Of a stretch of 64,000 nt of DNA, positions 55,249 through 64,000 are shown piece by piece. The stretch covers positions 172,384-236,383 of the forward strand of contig JAUQWZ010000018.1 in NCBI GenBank assembly GCA_030834905.1, in the 5' to 3' direction. The notes under the pieces were generated by a model. It was not told where the DNA came from. It did no database searches and saw nothing but the letters and a program-made list of their open reading frames with translations. Source of the DNA: Aggregatilineales bacterium (GTDB taxonomy: Bacteria > Chloroflexota > Anaerolineae > Aggregatilineales > Phototrophicaceae). How positions within the stretch are numbered: position 1 is the stretch's first letter; each line of letters begins with the position of its first letter. The position numbers and the translations under genes are program-made.

Positions 55249-56814
55249 ATGAATGACCCTCGGGCTACGAACGCCTCTCCCCCGCCGGTGCTGGAAGTGC
55301 GCGGCTTGACCAAACGCTTTCCGGGCGTTCTCGCAAATGACCACATCGATCTCACCCTTCATAAGGGCGAAGTGCTGGGGCTGCTCGGCGAAAACGGCGC
55401 GGGCAAGAGCACCCTGATGAACCTGATTTACGGGCTGTACAAGCCGGATGAAGGGGAAATCCTCGTCAACGGCACGCCGGTCACCATTCACGATCCCAAC
55501 GATGCCATCCAGCTAGGCATCGGCATGGTACACCAGCATTTCCAGCTCGTTCCCGTCCTGACCGTGACCGAAAACATCATGCTCGGCAACGAATCAGTGC
55601 GCGGTCCGTTTCTCGACCGGCGGACGGCGCGAAAGCGGATCGTCGAGATTTCCGAGCACTACGGGCTGGAAGTCGATCCGAACGCGCTGGTTGAGGATCT
55701 CTCGGTCGGCGTGCAGCAGCGCGTCGAGATCATCAAGGCGCTGTACCGCAACGCCGACATTCTGATTCTGGATGAACCGACGGCGGTGCTGACTCCGCAG
55801 GAAGCCAGAGGGCTGTTTGACATCATGCGGACGCTGCTGGCGCGTGGGGTGAGCATCATCTTCATCAGCCACAAGCTGAAGGAAGTCCTCGAAATCTGCG
55901 ACCGGATCACAGTGCTGCGCGGCGGCAAGGTTGCCGGTCATGCCGACCCGGACACATCAACCGAATCGTCACTGGCGGCATTGATGGTCGGGCGCACTGT
56001 GATTCTCCAGGTGGAGAAAACGCCGAGCGACCCCGGCGAGCCGGTGCTGGTCATCGAAAACCTGGTGGTACACGACGACCGCGACCTGCCCGCCGTTAAT
56101 GGCTTGAATCTGGAAGTACGCGCTGGTGAAATCCTCGGCATCGCTGGCGTGCAGGGCAACGGACAGACCGAACTGGTCGAGGCGATTACCGGGCTGCGAC
56201 CGATCATCAGCGGCAGAATCATCATCGAGGGCGTTGATGTCACCAATGCGCCGCCGCGCACTATCACCGAAACCGGCGTGGCGCATATCCCCGAAGACCG
56301 CACCAAGAACGGTCTGGTCAGTCCTTTTCCGGTGAAAGACAATCTCGTTCTGCAAACCTATTACGTCGAACCGTTCTCCGCTGGCTTCCTCGCTAATGAC
56401 CGCGCCATCGAAGACAATGCCGAGAAGTTGGTGGAGGAGTACGACGTGCGCACGCCGTCGATATTCACCGCCATCGGCAAGCTTTCCGGCGGCAACCAGC
56501 AGAAAACGATTGTCGCGCGCGAGCTTTCACGCCCCGGCAGACTGCTGATTGCGGCACAGCCAACGCGCGGTTTAGATGTCGGCTCGATTGAATTCATTCA
56601 CAAGCAGGTTGTGCGAATGCGCGGCAGCGGCGCGGCGGTTCTGCTCGTTTCGGCAGAACTGGACGAAATCCTTTCGCTGTCTGACCATGTCGCGGTGATG
56701 TTTGCTGGTTCGATCATCGGTATCCTGCCGATTGAAGAGGCAGACCGCAACCGCGTTGGCTTGCTGATGGCGGGGGTGACTCCCGATACTGAAGAGGTGG
56801 TGGCACATGGCTGA
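55249..56814 (+). CDS. ABC transporter ATP-binding protein, nucleoside/simple-sugar type (two cassettes)
   Basis: GLLGENGAGKSTLMNLIYGLYKPDEGEILVNG...DLSVGVQQRVEIIKALYRNADILILDEPTAVLTPQE; second half GIAGVQGNGQTELVEAITGL...KLSGGNQQKTIVARELSRPGRLLIAAQPTRGLDVGSIEFIH. Confidence 0.96.
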   Translation: MNDPRATNASPPPVLEVRGLTKRFPGVLANDHIDLTLHKGEVLGLLGENGAGKSTLMNLIYGLYKPDEGEILVNGTPVTIHDPNDAIQLGIGMVHQHFQLVPVLTVTENIMLGNESVRGPFLDRRTARKRIVEISEHYGLEVDPNALVEDLSVGVQQRVEIIKALYRNADILILDEPTAVLTPQEARGLFDIMRTLLARGVSIIFISHKLKEVLEICDRITVLRGGKVAGHADPDTSTESSLAALMVGRTVILQVEKTPSDPGEPVLVIENLVVHDDRDLPAVNGLNLEVRAGEILGIAGVQGNGQTELVEAITGLRPIISGRIIIEGVDVTNAPPRTITETGVAHIPEDRTKNGLVSPFPVKDNLVLQTYYVEPFSAGFLANDRAIEDNAEKLVEEYDVRTPSIFTAIGKLSGGNQQKTIVARELSRPGRLLIAAQPTRGLDVGSIEFIHKQVVRMRGSGAAVLLVSAELDEILSLSDHVAVMFAGSIIGILPIEEADRNRVGLLMAGVTPDTEEVVAHG

Positions 56815-59128
56815 AACGACGCTGCGCAATGGCGACGCGGGACAGACTTCATCGAACCCGCTGAAAAGCGCCTGGTCGCGAATCTCTCCCAGCCTTGTGC
56901 CAGTTCTGGCAGTGGTGACGGCGCTGATCATCACTGTCCCATTCATGATTATCACTGGCGGTCGCGGCGATGTCAGCCGGGGCATCAATATCGCTGGCTT
57001 GGGCTATTCTGCCCTGATCGAAGGCTCGCTTGGGCTGGTCATCAACGACCGGGTTTCGATTGACGATCTCGATCAGGTGATCGCGCTGGCGCAGGCGGAA
57101 GCGCAGTCCGGCGGCACGCTCGATCAGGCTGACCTGCGGCGGTTCTCACGCTCGGTCGGTCAGTTGGTCGCCGTCGGTTCGGATAACGCGCGGCGCTACC
57201 AGGAAATACTTGCCGGGTATGAAGCGCTGGATGATGAAACGCTGACCGAACTCGGCGAAAGCGTCGCCGAAATTCAGGCGGTTGGGGCGGCGGAACTCGA
57301 CCGTTTGCGCCCGCTGATCGCCGAGCTTGAGCCGCTGGATCGCGGTGATGTGCGCGCGCTGGCGGAAGACTACGCCCGAATGGAGAGCGTCAGCGCCGAA
57401 GATCGGGCGGCGCTCGAAGCCGTCGCTCCGTCGGCGGCGCAGTACGCCGATGGCGACCTGATGCAAGCCATGCGGGTGGTCAACCGCGAAGGCATCGTCA
57501 GGCTGGCGCGGCTGGTCGCTTCGCTCGATCTGCTGACCGAAGCAGGCATCGCGCTGGACTCGCCCGCTGCGACCGACCTGTCCGAGATGGCGGCGCTTGA
57601 TCGTGGCGCGACCACTGCGCGCGCGGCGGTTGAAACGGTTACCCGCCTGGACGCCTCTGGCATCGTCAACGTGGAAGCGCTGCAGGAACAGATTGAACTC
57701 GTGCGCGCGATGTACGATCAGGATTTGCTGACCAATAACGACGTGATCACCGCCATCAACACCGAGCTTGAAGCGGCAGCGGCGGAAAACCTGGTGGTGC
57801 GCCGACCGGGCAACCGTCTGGTGGTTGATCGACAGGACGCGCCCTTTGGCATTATCTACAGCAGCGGCGAAGTATCCGCTGAACAGGCTGAACTGCAAGC
57901 GGTTGAAGGCGACGCCCCCGCCGACGAGGCAGTCGAAGCAGCGGCAGTTACGCCAGTACGCGGCAAGCCGGAAGTGGTCTATTTGCGGCTGGGCGGCTCG
58001 GCGCTGCTGTTCTTCCCGGCAAACTTGGAAACGCTGCTGGTGCGGGCAACGCCGTTTATCATCGCTGGTCTGGCGGTCGCGCTGGGCTTCAAGGCGGGCA
58101 TGTTCAACATTGGCGCTGAAGGGCAGCTTTACGCGGGCGCGATTGTCGGCGTCTGGGTGGGGTTTTCGCCCGTCTTCGCCGGTTTGCCCTGGTTTATCCA
58201 TGTGCCGCTGGTGCTGATCGGCGGCATTTTCGGCGGCTTCCTGTGGGGGGCAATCCCCGGCGCGCTGAAAGCCTATACCGGCGCGCATGAAGTGATCGTC
58301 ACCATCATGCTTAACTACGTCGCCATCCTGCTGGTGGACTGGCTGATCAAGTCCACCAATCCCATCATCCTGCTCGATCCAGCGGCGAGCACGCCGCGCA
58401 CGCCGTTCGTCAATCCCAGCGGGCGGCTGCCGGTGTTCACCGATATCGCGCCATTTGTATTTATCCTCGCCGGGCTGCTCATTGCCGGACTCGGCTTGTG
58501 GAGCCGCCGTCAAGCGCTCCAGCAGGATATTCGCGCCGCCATCCGCCCGGTGATCTACGGCGTGCTGGTGGCGGTCGGCGGGCTGTTTCTACAGTGGATT
58601 ACGGTGCGCGGGGCGCTGCACATCGGCTTCGTCGTCATGCTGGTGACGGTCTGGTTTGTCGATTGGTTCCTGAACCGCACCACCCTCGGTTTTGAGATCC
58701 GCACCGTCGGCACCAACCCGGACGCCGCGCGTTACGCGGGTATGAGCGTGCCGCGCAACCTGATCTTCGCGATGGCGTTCAGCGGCGCGCTGGCGGGGCT
58801 GGCGGGAACGATTGAAATTTCCGGCGTGCAGTTCGCCATGCAGCCATCGTTCTTTTCCGGGCTGGGCTTCGACGCGATTGCGGTGGCGCTGCTGGCGCGA
58901 AGCAATCCCCGTAACATGATTCCCGCCGGGCTGCTGTGGGGGGCGCTGCTGGCAGGCGCGGGCTTGATGCAGGTACGCGCCGATATTTCGCTTGACCTGG
59001 TGAAGATCATCCAGGCGCTGATCATCATGTTCATCGCCGCCGATGCCATCATTCGCTACCTGTGGCGCATACCCAAGCCCACCGAAAAACTACAGACATC
59101 GACCTTTTCTAAAGGATGGGGCGGCTAA
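56807..59128 (+). CDS. ABC transporter permease, nucleoside/simple-sugar type, with large N-terminal non-membrane insertion
   Basis: TM1 then ~350 aa soluble, helix-rich region, then LVRATPFIIAGLAVALGFKAGMFNIGAEGQLYAGAIVGVW...; overlaps ATPase gene by 8 nt. Confidence 0.95.
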   Translation: MAETTLRNGDAGQTSSNPLKSAWSRISPSLVPVLAVVTALIITVPFMIITGGRGDVSRGINIAGLGYSALIEGSLGLVINDRVSIDDLDQVIALAQAEAQSGGTLDQADLRRFSRSVGQLVAVGSDNARRYQEILAGYEALDDETLTELGESVAEIQAVGAAELDRLRPLIAELEPLDRGDVRALAEDYARMESVSAEDRAALEAVAPSAAQYADGDLMQAMRVVNREGIVRLARLVASLDLLTEAGIALDSPAATDLSEMAALDRGATTARAAVETVTRLDASGIVNVEALQEQIELVRAMYDQDLLTNNDVITAINTELEAAAAENLVVRRPGNRLVVDRQDAPFGIIYSSGEVSAEQAELQAVEGDAPADEAVEAAAVTPVRGKPEVVYLRLGGSALLFFPANLETLLVRATPFIIAGLAVALGFKAGMFNIGAEGQLYAGAIVGVWVGFSPVFAGLPWFIHVPLVLIGGIFGGFLWGAIPGALKAYTGAHEVIVTIMLNYVAILLVDWLIKSTNPIILLDPAASTPRTPFVNPSGRLPVFTDIAPFVFILAGLLIAGLGLWSRRQALQQDIRAAIRPVIYGVLVAVGGLFLQWITVRGALHIGFVVMLVTVWFVDWFLNRTTLGFEIRTVGTNPDAARYAGMSVPRNLIFAMAFSGALAGLAGTIEISGVQFAMQPSFFSGLGFDAIAVALLARSNPRNMIPAGLLWGALLAGAGLMQVRADISLDLVKIIQALIIMFIAADAIIRYLWRIPKPTEKLQTSTFSKGWGG

Positions 59129-60423
59129 TGGCAACCTTATCACCACCAATCGACGCGCATGGCGCGCGCATCGTCGCCGGACGCAGATTTAAGATCACCC
59201 GCACGCTGGTCTTCTCGATCCTGTTCATCCTCGCCGGGGCGTACATGCTGCTCACTGCCCCGGACACGCTGACGGCAGAGACGGTGACCACGCTGACGTT
59301 TGGCTCCGGGCTGCCAAGCCTGCCCGTGTCCACGCTGTCGTATGCGATGGTCTGCGCGATCCTCTTTATCGTCGGCGGCGTGGTTGGGCTGCTGCCCGCG
59401 CCGCAGCGCCTGAAGATGCTGCTGCTGCTGCTGAACGGCATCCTGATCATCCCCACCGTCATCATTCTGGCGGCGGCGAATAACAGCACCAACGTGACGG
59501 TCATGCTTCAGGTGAGCCTGCGGCTGGCGACGCCCATTGTTATGGGGGCGCTTGCCGGTATCTGGTGCGAGCGCTCCGGCGTGACCAACATCGCCATCGA
59601 GGGCATGATGCTGACGGGCGCGTGTTTCGGCTTCGTCACCTTCACGCTGCTCATCGGCTCGATGCCGACGGGACAGGCGCAGCTTCTCGGCGTCCTGGTC
59701 GCCGTCATCAGCGGCGGCTTGAGCGCCGCCCTGCACGCCTGGCTGTCGATCACCTTCAAGACCGATCAGATCGTCAGCGGTACGGTTATCAACATCATGG
59801 CAATCGGCTTGACCAGCTTCATGCGCCGCGAAGTCCTGCTGTCGTCGGATGCCGGACGCGAGGCGCTGCCGCAAATTCCCATTCCGGTGCTGTCAGATAT
59901 TCCGGTATTGGGCGATGTGTTCTTCAACGGACGCCCGATCTTCTACTCAATGTTCATCCTGCTGTTTGTGACCCACATCGTGCTGTTTTACACGCGCTGG
60001 GGCTTGCGGACGCGGGCGGTGGGCGAAAACCCGCACGCCGCCGACACGCTCGGCATCAACGTCATCCGCAACCGCTGGATCAACGTCATCATCGGCGGGT
60101 TGATCGCCGGGTTGGCGGGCGCGTGGTTCTCGCTGGAAACCAACGGCAGTTTTGAAGACCAGATGACCAGCGGGCGCGGGTTCATCGGCTTGGCGGCGAT
60201 GATCTTCGGCAAGTTCATGCCTTTTGGCGCGTTCGGCGGCGGGGTGCTGTTCGGCTTCTCCGATGCGCTGGGGCAGCGCTTCCAGTTCCTGGGGGTAGAA
60301 GTGCCGCCGCAGTTCCTGCAAATGGTGCCCTATGTGATCACGATTGTCGTGCTGGCGGGGCTGGTGGGACGGGCAGTTGCGCCCAAAGCCGACGGCGTAC
60401 CATATGACAAAGAGGGTGAGTAG
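59128..60423 (+). CDS. ABC transporter permease, nucleoside/simple-sugar type
   Basis: LRLATPIVMGALAGIWCERSGVTNIAIEGMMLTGACFGFV...GENPHAADTLGINVIRNRWINVIIGGLIAGLAGAWFSLE; start TAATG overlapping the previous stop. Confidence 0.95.
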   Translation: MATLSPPIDAHGARIVAGRRFKITRTLVFSILFILAGAYMLLTAPDTLTAETVTTLTFGSGLPSLPVSTLSYAMVCAILFIVGGVVGLLPAPQRLKMLLLLLNGILIIPTVIILAAANNSTNVTVMLQVSLRLATPIVMGALAGIWCERSGVTNIAIEGMMLTGACFGFVTFTLLIGSMPTGQAQLLGVLVAVISGGLSAALHAWLSITFKTDQIVSGTVINIMAIGLTSFMRREVLLSSDAGREALPQIPIPVLSDIPVLGDVFFNGRPIFYSMFILLFVTHIVLFYTRWGLRTRAVGENPHAADTLGINVIRNRWINVIIGGLIAGLAGAWFSLETNGSFEDQMTSGRGFIGLAAMIFGKFMPFGAFGGGVLFGFSDALGQRFQFLGVEVPPQFLQMVPYVITIVVLAGLVGRAVAPKADGVPYDKEGE

Positions 60424-60458
60424 CGGCTGGCTGTGAACAAGATGCAAAGGTGTGTTTT

Positions 60459-60761
60459 GTGAACTTGGCGGCTATTCAGGAAGCAGTAGCGCAGGGGAAT
60501 TATCTATATGCACAACACGCGCTACAGCGTATGATTGATCGACACATTAGTCGCGCAGAAATTGAGCAAGTGATTGCCAACGCCGAATTGATCGAGGATT
60601 ATCCGTCAGATAAATATAGTCCGAGTTGTCTCTTGTTTGGGCAAACTGAGCATGGACGTGTTCTCCATGTTCAGGTAAGCGCACCGCCTTCCGTGAAAAT
60701 CGTCACCGCTTACGAACCTGATCCGAACGAGTGGGAGAATTTCCGTGTGAGGAAGCGATGA
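60459..60761 (+). CDS. DUF4258-like protein, candidate toxin of a TA pair
   Basis: YAQHALQRMIDRHISRAEIEQVIANAELIEDYPSDKYSPSCLLFGQTEHGRVLHVQVSAPPSVKIVTAYEPDPNEWENFRVRK. Start uncertain (GTG 60450 or 60459). Confidence 0.85.
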   Translation: MNLAAIQEAVAQGNYLYAQHALQRMIDRHISRAEIEQVIANAELIEDYPSDKYSPSCLLFGQTEHGRVLHVQVSAPPSVKIVTAYEPDPNEWENFRVRKR

Positions 60762-60988
60762 ATCACGAGTGTGATCTATGTCATGGAAAGCTCACACCTA
60801 CCCTGACGACCTACACGCAGTGGTATGAGGGGCGGTTGATCGTCATTGAGCGTGTTCCGGCTCTGGTCTGCGAACAGTGTGGGGAGGTCTATTACGCGCC
60901 GGATATTGTTGAGCGCATCCAATCGTTGATCTGGTCAGACGCTGAGCCTGTACGAACGATTGAGACTCCTGTTTACGAGCTAAAGTGA
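60758..60988 (+). CDS. YgiT-type zinc-finger protein, candidate antitoxin
   Basis: MNHECDLCHGKLTPTLTTYTQWYEGRLIVIERVPALVCEQCGEVYYAPDIVERI; ATGA overlap with upstream gene. Confidence 0.88.
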   Translation: MNHECDLCHGKLTPTLTTYTQWYEGRLIVIERVPALVCEQCGEVYYAPDIVERIQSLIWSDAEPVRTIETPVYELK

Positions 60989-61060
60989 ACAACTGCCGCC
61001 AACACAAGATAGGTGTGTTGGCGGCTGACAATGCAGCTAAACATAGGGATTGGTATCGAA

Positions 61061-61963
61061 ATGGCAGTTCCCGATTTTCAAACGTTGATGTTGCCAATTC
61101 TTCGAATTTTAGAAGATCGGCGTGAGTACAAAATAAGCGAAATCACCGCATCGATTATAGAGTGGTTTGGCTTGAGCGAGGATGATCAAAAAGAACTGCT
61201 GCCCAGCGGCAGGCAAACACGCCTAAGCAACCGGTTAGCCTGGGCAAGAATATACCTCGATAGGGCAGGTCTGATTGAAAAGAACGAGCGTAAAACCATA
61301 CAAATTACTCCGCGTGGGCTTGGAGTTATTCAGGACAATCCCCAACGCATTACCATCCGATATTTGACACAGTTTCCCGAATTCAATGAATTTCGTGCAG
61401 CAAACAAAGAACAGGAGCAGCATCACGAGTCTAGGGATGTTGATCAGACTCCTGAAGAGATACTGGACGCAAGCTATCAGAATCTGCGCCGAGAACTTGC
61501 CTCTGAGCTTCTCGAACGGCTGCGGGTTTGCTCTCCGGGTTTCTTTGAATACCTTGTTATAGATTTGCTCGTCGCAATGGGTTACGGCGGATCAAGGTCA
61601 GATGCAGGGCAGGCTGTGGGTAAATCTGGCGACGATGGCATTGATGGCATCATCAAAGAGGATAAGTTAGGTCTTGATGTTATTTACATTCAGGCGAAGA
61701 GATGGGCAAACAGTGTGGGACGCCCGATTGTACAGGCATTTGCAGGCAGCCTTGAGGGACAACGGGCAAAAAAAGGAATATTGATTACCACTTCGTTTTT
61801 CACTCAGGATGCAAGAGAGTATGTCAATCGCATTGAAAAGAAGATCATCCTTATTGACGGGGAAACACTGGCACAACTTATGATTGATTATGATATAGGT
61901 GTAGCGGCAAAAGCCACCTATGTCATCAAAAAGGTTGATGAAGACTACTTCAACAACGAATAG
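61061..61963 (+). CDS. Mrr-family restriction endonuclease (N-terminal winged helix + Mrr catalytic domain)
   Basis: MAVPDFQTLMLPILRILEDRREYKISEITASI...LSNRLAWARIYLDRAGLIEKNERKTIQITPRGLGVI; FFEYLVIDLLVAMGYGGSRSDAGQAVGKSGDDGIDGIIKEDKLGLDVIYIQAKRW (D...QxK). Confidence 0.95.
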   Translation: MAVPDFQTLMLPILRILEDRREYKISEITASIIEWFGLSEDDQKELLPSGRQTRLSNRLAWARIYLDRAGLIEKNERKTIQITPRGLGVIQDNPQRITIRYLTQFPEFNEFRAANKEQEQHHESRDVDQTPEEILDASYQNLRRELASELLERLRVCSPGFFEYLVIDLLVAMGYGGSRSDAGQAVGKSGDDGIDGIIKEDKLGLDVIYIQAKRWANSVGRPIVQAFAGSLEGQRAKKGILITTSFFTQDAREYVNRIEKKIILIDGETLAQLMIDYDIGVAAKATYVIKKVDEDYFNNE

Positions 61964-62009
61964 TGAGTGAGCGCCAGCGCACATCAACCTGTGCGCTGGC
62001 AGCGGTTAT

Positions 62010-62390
62010 TTATTTCTCCTTCGGCTTCTCCATGAACCATTCGACAAACTCGCGGCAGCGCCCATCCTCGTCAAAGCGCAGCAGGAAGATGTTGTCGTAT
62101 TCGCGGCTGAAGGTCTTGCCGTCCGGCTCAAAGTAGGTGCTGCGCCCATTGACCACGGCAGTGCTGCCCTCTACCACCAGCGGGCGATAATGCGCCTTAT
62201 AGGTGTTTGGCTGGTCGCGATATTCAATCCAGTTCGCTACAACCGCGTCGCGCCCTCTGACCGGATCGCCATACGGACTGTAGTAGTAAGTGGAATCTTC
62301 GGTAAACAGTTCGGCAATCTTCTGCGGATCGTAGGTCTGCCACGCCTCAACGTAGTTATCCAGCCACTGCTGGACAGATGCGTGATCCAT
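62010..62390 (-). CDS. SnoaL-like/NTF2-like protein
   Basis: VQQWLDNYVEAWQTYDPQKIAELFTEDSTYYYSPYGDPVRGRDAVVANWIEYRD; start after AGGAGCAACCG. Confidence 0.88.
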   Translation of the reverse strand: MDHASVQQWLDNYVEAWQTYDPQKIAELFTEDSTYYYSPYGDPVRGRDAVVANWIEYRDQPNTYKAHYRPLVVEGSTAVVNGRSTYFEPDGKTFSREYDNIFLLRFDEDGRCREFVEWFMEKPKEK

Positions 62391-62512
62391 CGGTTGCTCC
62401 TGGTTGTGAGAAATTGACATCAATTCTATAGTGTTTATGTCAGGCAGGCTGGCTTCTGTGAAGCGCCGGTATATCCATGCCTGAGTTGGTCTTGAGTGAA
62501 GGGAGAGCCGCA

Positions 62513-63427
62513 ATGCAGGAGATACGCCAGCCAGGTTCTTACCATTACGCCTTCAGCCGCTACGTCGAGCCGGTTGCCCGCGTCAAACCGGGCGAGACGG
62601 TCGCCATCTACACGCAGGATGCTTTCGAGAGCCAGATCACCCGCGCAACCGATCAACCGTCGGCTATCCTGGGACCGTATCTGAACCCGCAGACGGGACC
62701 GATTTTTGTCGAGAGCGCCGAACCCGGCGACACTCTGATCGTCCAGATTGTCGATATTGAGCCGACGCGAGATTGGGCGGTCAGCGCCCTGATCCCCTAT
62801 TTTGGCGGTCTGACCTCGACGCGGTTCACCAAAACACTGCAAGAGTCTTTGCCCGAACGGGTGTGGATTTATAAGCTCCACGATGGCTGGCTCACCCACA
62901 GCCTACGTCTGAGCTTTCCCTGGCGACCCTTTCTGGGGACGATGGCAACCGCGCCCGATCTGGAAGCGATCTCGGCGCTCACGCCCTTTGATCAGGGCGG
63001 CAATATGGACGTGCCCGATACCAAGCCGGGCAACACGCTCTATCTGCCGGTGCGCGTGCCGGGCGCGTACTTCTTCACGGGCGACTGTCACGCCGGGCAG
63101 GGCGACGGCGAACTGTGCGGCGTGGCGCTGGAAATTACCGCCAAAGCCACGCTGAAATTTGACCTGATCAAGCAGAAGCCGCTGAACGCACCGCGTATCG
63201 AAAGCCCGGATGCTTATATGGCGGTGGGCAGCGCCCGCCCGATGGAAGACGCGGCGCGGATTGCCTATAGCGAACTGATCGCCTGGCTGGTGGAGATGGG
63301 CTGGGATCAGTGGGAAGCCTATCAGGCGCTGACCCAGATCGGCGGGCTGTCTGTCGGCAACATGGTCGATACCACCTACTCGCTGGTCGCCAAAATCGCC
63401 AAAGAGTACGCCCACCGCAGCTCATAA
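62513..63427 (+). CDS. Acetamidase/formamidase family protein
   Basis: SAEPGDTLIVQIVDIEP...NMDVPDTKPGNTLYLPVRVPGAYFFTGDCHAGQGDGELCGVALEI; start after agggagagccgca. Confidence 0.94.
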   Translation: MQEIRQPGSYHYAFSRYVEPVARVKPGETVAIYTQDAFESQITRATDQPSAILGPYLNPQTGPIFVESAEPGDTLIVQIVDIEPTRDWAVSALIPYFGGLTSTRFTKTLQESLPERVWIYKLHDGWLTHSLRLSFPWRPFLGTMATAPDLEAISALTPFDQGGNMDVPDTKPGNTLYLPVRVPGAYFFTGDCHAGQGDGELCGVALEITAKATLKFDLIKQKPLNAPRIESPDAYMAVGSARPMEDAARIAYSELIAWLVEMGWDQWEAYQALTQIGGLSVGNMVDTTYSLVAKIAKEYAHRSS

Positions 63428-63541
63428 CTTCAGGATGGTACCGTATAGTCTATCTCTCGTAACGCCACCCAGTGGACTGGTTGCAAAAACGGCGGCGGCA
63501 TGGTATCTTGTGACCAACGAATCGACCCTGAAGGATAGGTG

Positions 63542-63628
63542 ATGTCGTTGCAGATGACCTGCATGTGTTGCATGTGCCCCCGCGACGCGGACAACCGCGA
63601 GCTGTGGGATGCTGCTGTGCCAGCCTAG
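63542..63628 (+). other. Candidate Cys-rich leader peptide ORF MSLQMTCMCCMCPRDADNRELWDAAVPA
   Basis: ATG TCG TTG CAG ATG ACC TGC ATG TGT TGC ATG TGC CCC ... TAG; AAGGA 6 nt upstream of ATG; terminator hairpin downstream. Confidence 0.55.
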
Positions 63629-63655
63629 CAGGGCGTCTGGTTCTGCTGCGTGAGC

Positions 63656-63682
63656 AAAGCCCCACACTCGTGGGGCTTTTTT
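63656..63682 (+). terminator. Intrinsic terminator/attenuator in the leader of the solute-binding protein gene
   Basis: aaagccccac-actc-gtggggcttt then ttt; perfect 10-bp stem, tetraloop and T-run, 22 nt upstream of the ATG at 63704. Confidence 0.85.
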
Positions 63683-63703
63683 ATTCTGATCGTGAGGAGA
63701 ACT

Positions 63704-64000
63704 ATGAAAAACCGTCGCTTAAGTGTTCTTGTTCTGCTTTTCGTCACGCTGCTGCTCGGAGCATTCTCCGCTTTCGCAGCCGAAGGCGATCCGGTCTATG
63801 GCGAACTGCCCGATCTTGGCGGACAGGAAATCGTGATCGCCGTCGAGAACCTGTACCCGCCGTTCCAGTTTGAAGGACCGGATGGCGAGCCTATCGGCTA
63901 CGAGTACGACTTCATCGCCGAACTGGCGAAGCGGCTCAACTTCACGCCGGTCTACCAGAGCACCAGCTTTGACGTGCTCATCTCGGCGGTTGGTGAAGGA
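63704..64000 (+). CDS. ABC transporter substrate-binding protein, family 3 amino-acid type (3' end outside window)
   Basis: Signal peptide MKNRRLSVLVLLFVTLLLGAFSAFAAEG then QEIVIAVENLYPPFQFEGPDGEPIGYEYDFIAELAKRLNFTPVYQSTSFDVLISAVGEG; gaggaga RBS; open to window end. Confidence 0.95.
   Translation, partial: MKNRRLSVLVLLFVTLLLGAFSAFAAEGDPVYGELPDLGGQEIVIAVENLYPPFQFEGPDGEPIGYEYDFIAELAKRLNFTPVYQSTSFDVLISAVGEG

Noticed and set aside
57146-58513. 455-aa minus-strand ORF
   Set aside because: Antisense to the ABC permease; Arg/Gln/His-rich shadow ORF.
63565-63873. 102-aa plus-strand ORF
   Set aside because: Reads out of frame through the terminator and into the solute-binding protein; the 63542 leader ORF and 63704 CDS explain the region better.

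Overview
64-kb GC-rich bacterial window. The domain repertoire (GAF-rich kinases, NBR1-Ig/M23 protein, families of intergenic palindromes) suggests a Chloroflexota/Anaerolineae-like genome; this is an inference, no marker gene was tested. About 46 protein-coding genes are supportable. I saw no rRNA, tRNA or CRISPR array. The first ~21 kb is a signal-transduction region: a sensor kinase (truncated by the window start), two receiver proteins, three kinase-less multi-GAF proteins with overlapping ATGA junctions, and a 2943-aa Cache/HAMP/multi-GAF/PAS hybrid kinase. Directly downstream is a threonine-synthase-like PLP enzyme fused in one ORF to a receiver (REC) domain, then a REC-HisKA-HATPase kinase and an EamA/DMT transporter. 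This is my best candidate for an undescribed system: two-component control of an amino-acid biosynthetic enzyme, possibly coupled to export. Other notable items: (i) a Cys-rich 28-codon leader ORF followed by an intrinsic terminator directly upstream of an amino-acid-type ABC solute-binding protein at the right edge (candidate ribosome-mediated cysteine attenuator); (ii) a two-gene restriction-modification system whose nuclease start overlaps the stop codon of an acyl-CoA carboxylase gene; (iii) a DUF4258/YgiT toxin-antitoxin-like pair next to an Mrr-like nuclease; (iv) dispersed palindromic and inverted-repeat families, some of which have entered a membrane-protein CDS in frame; (v) a nucleoside-type ABC permease with a large non-membrane insertion. 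All calls come from reading the sequence and supplied translations; no database search was run.
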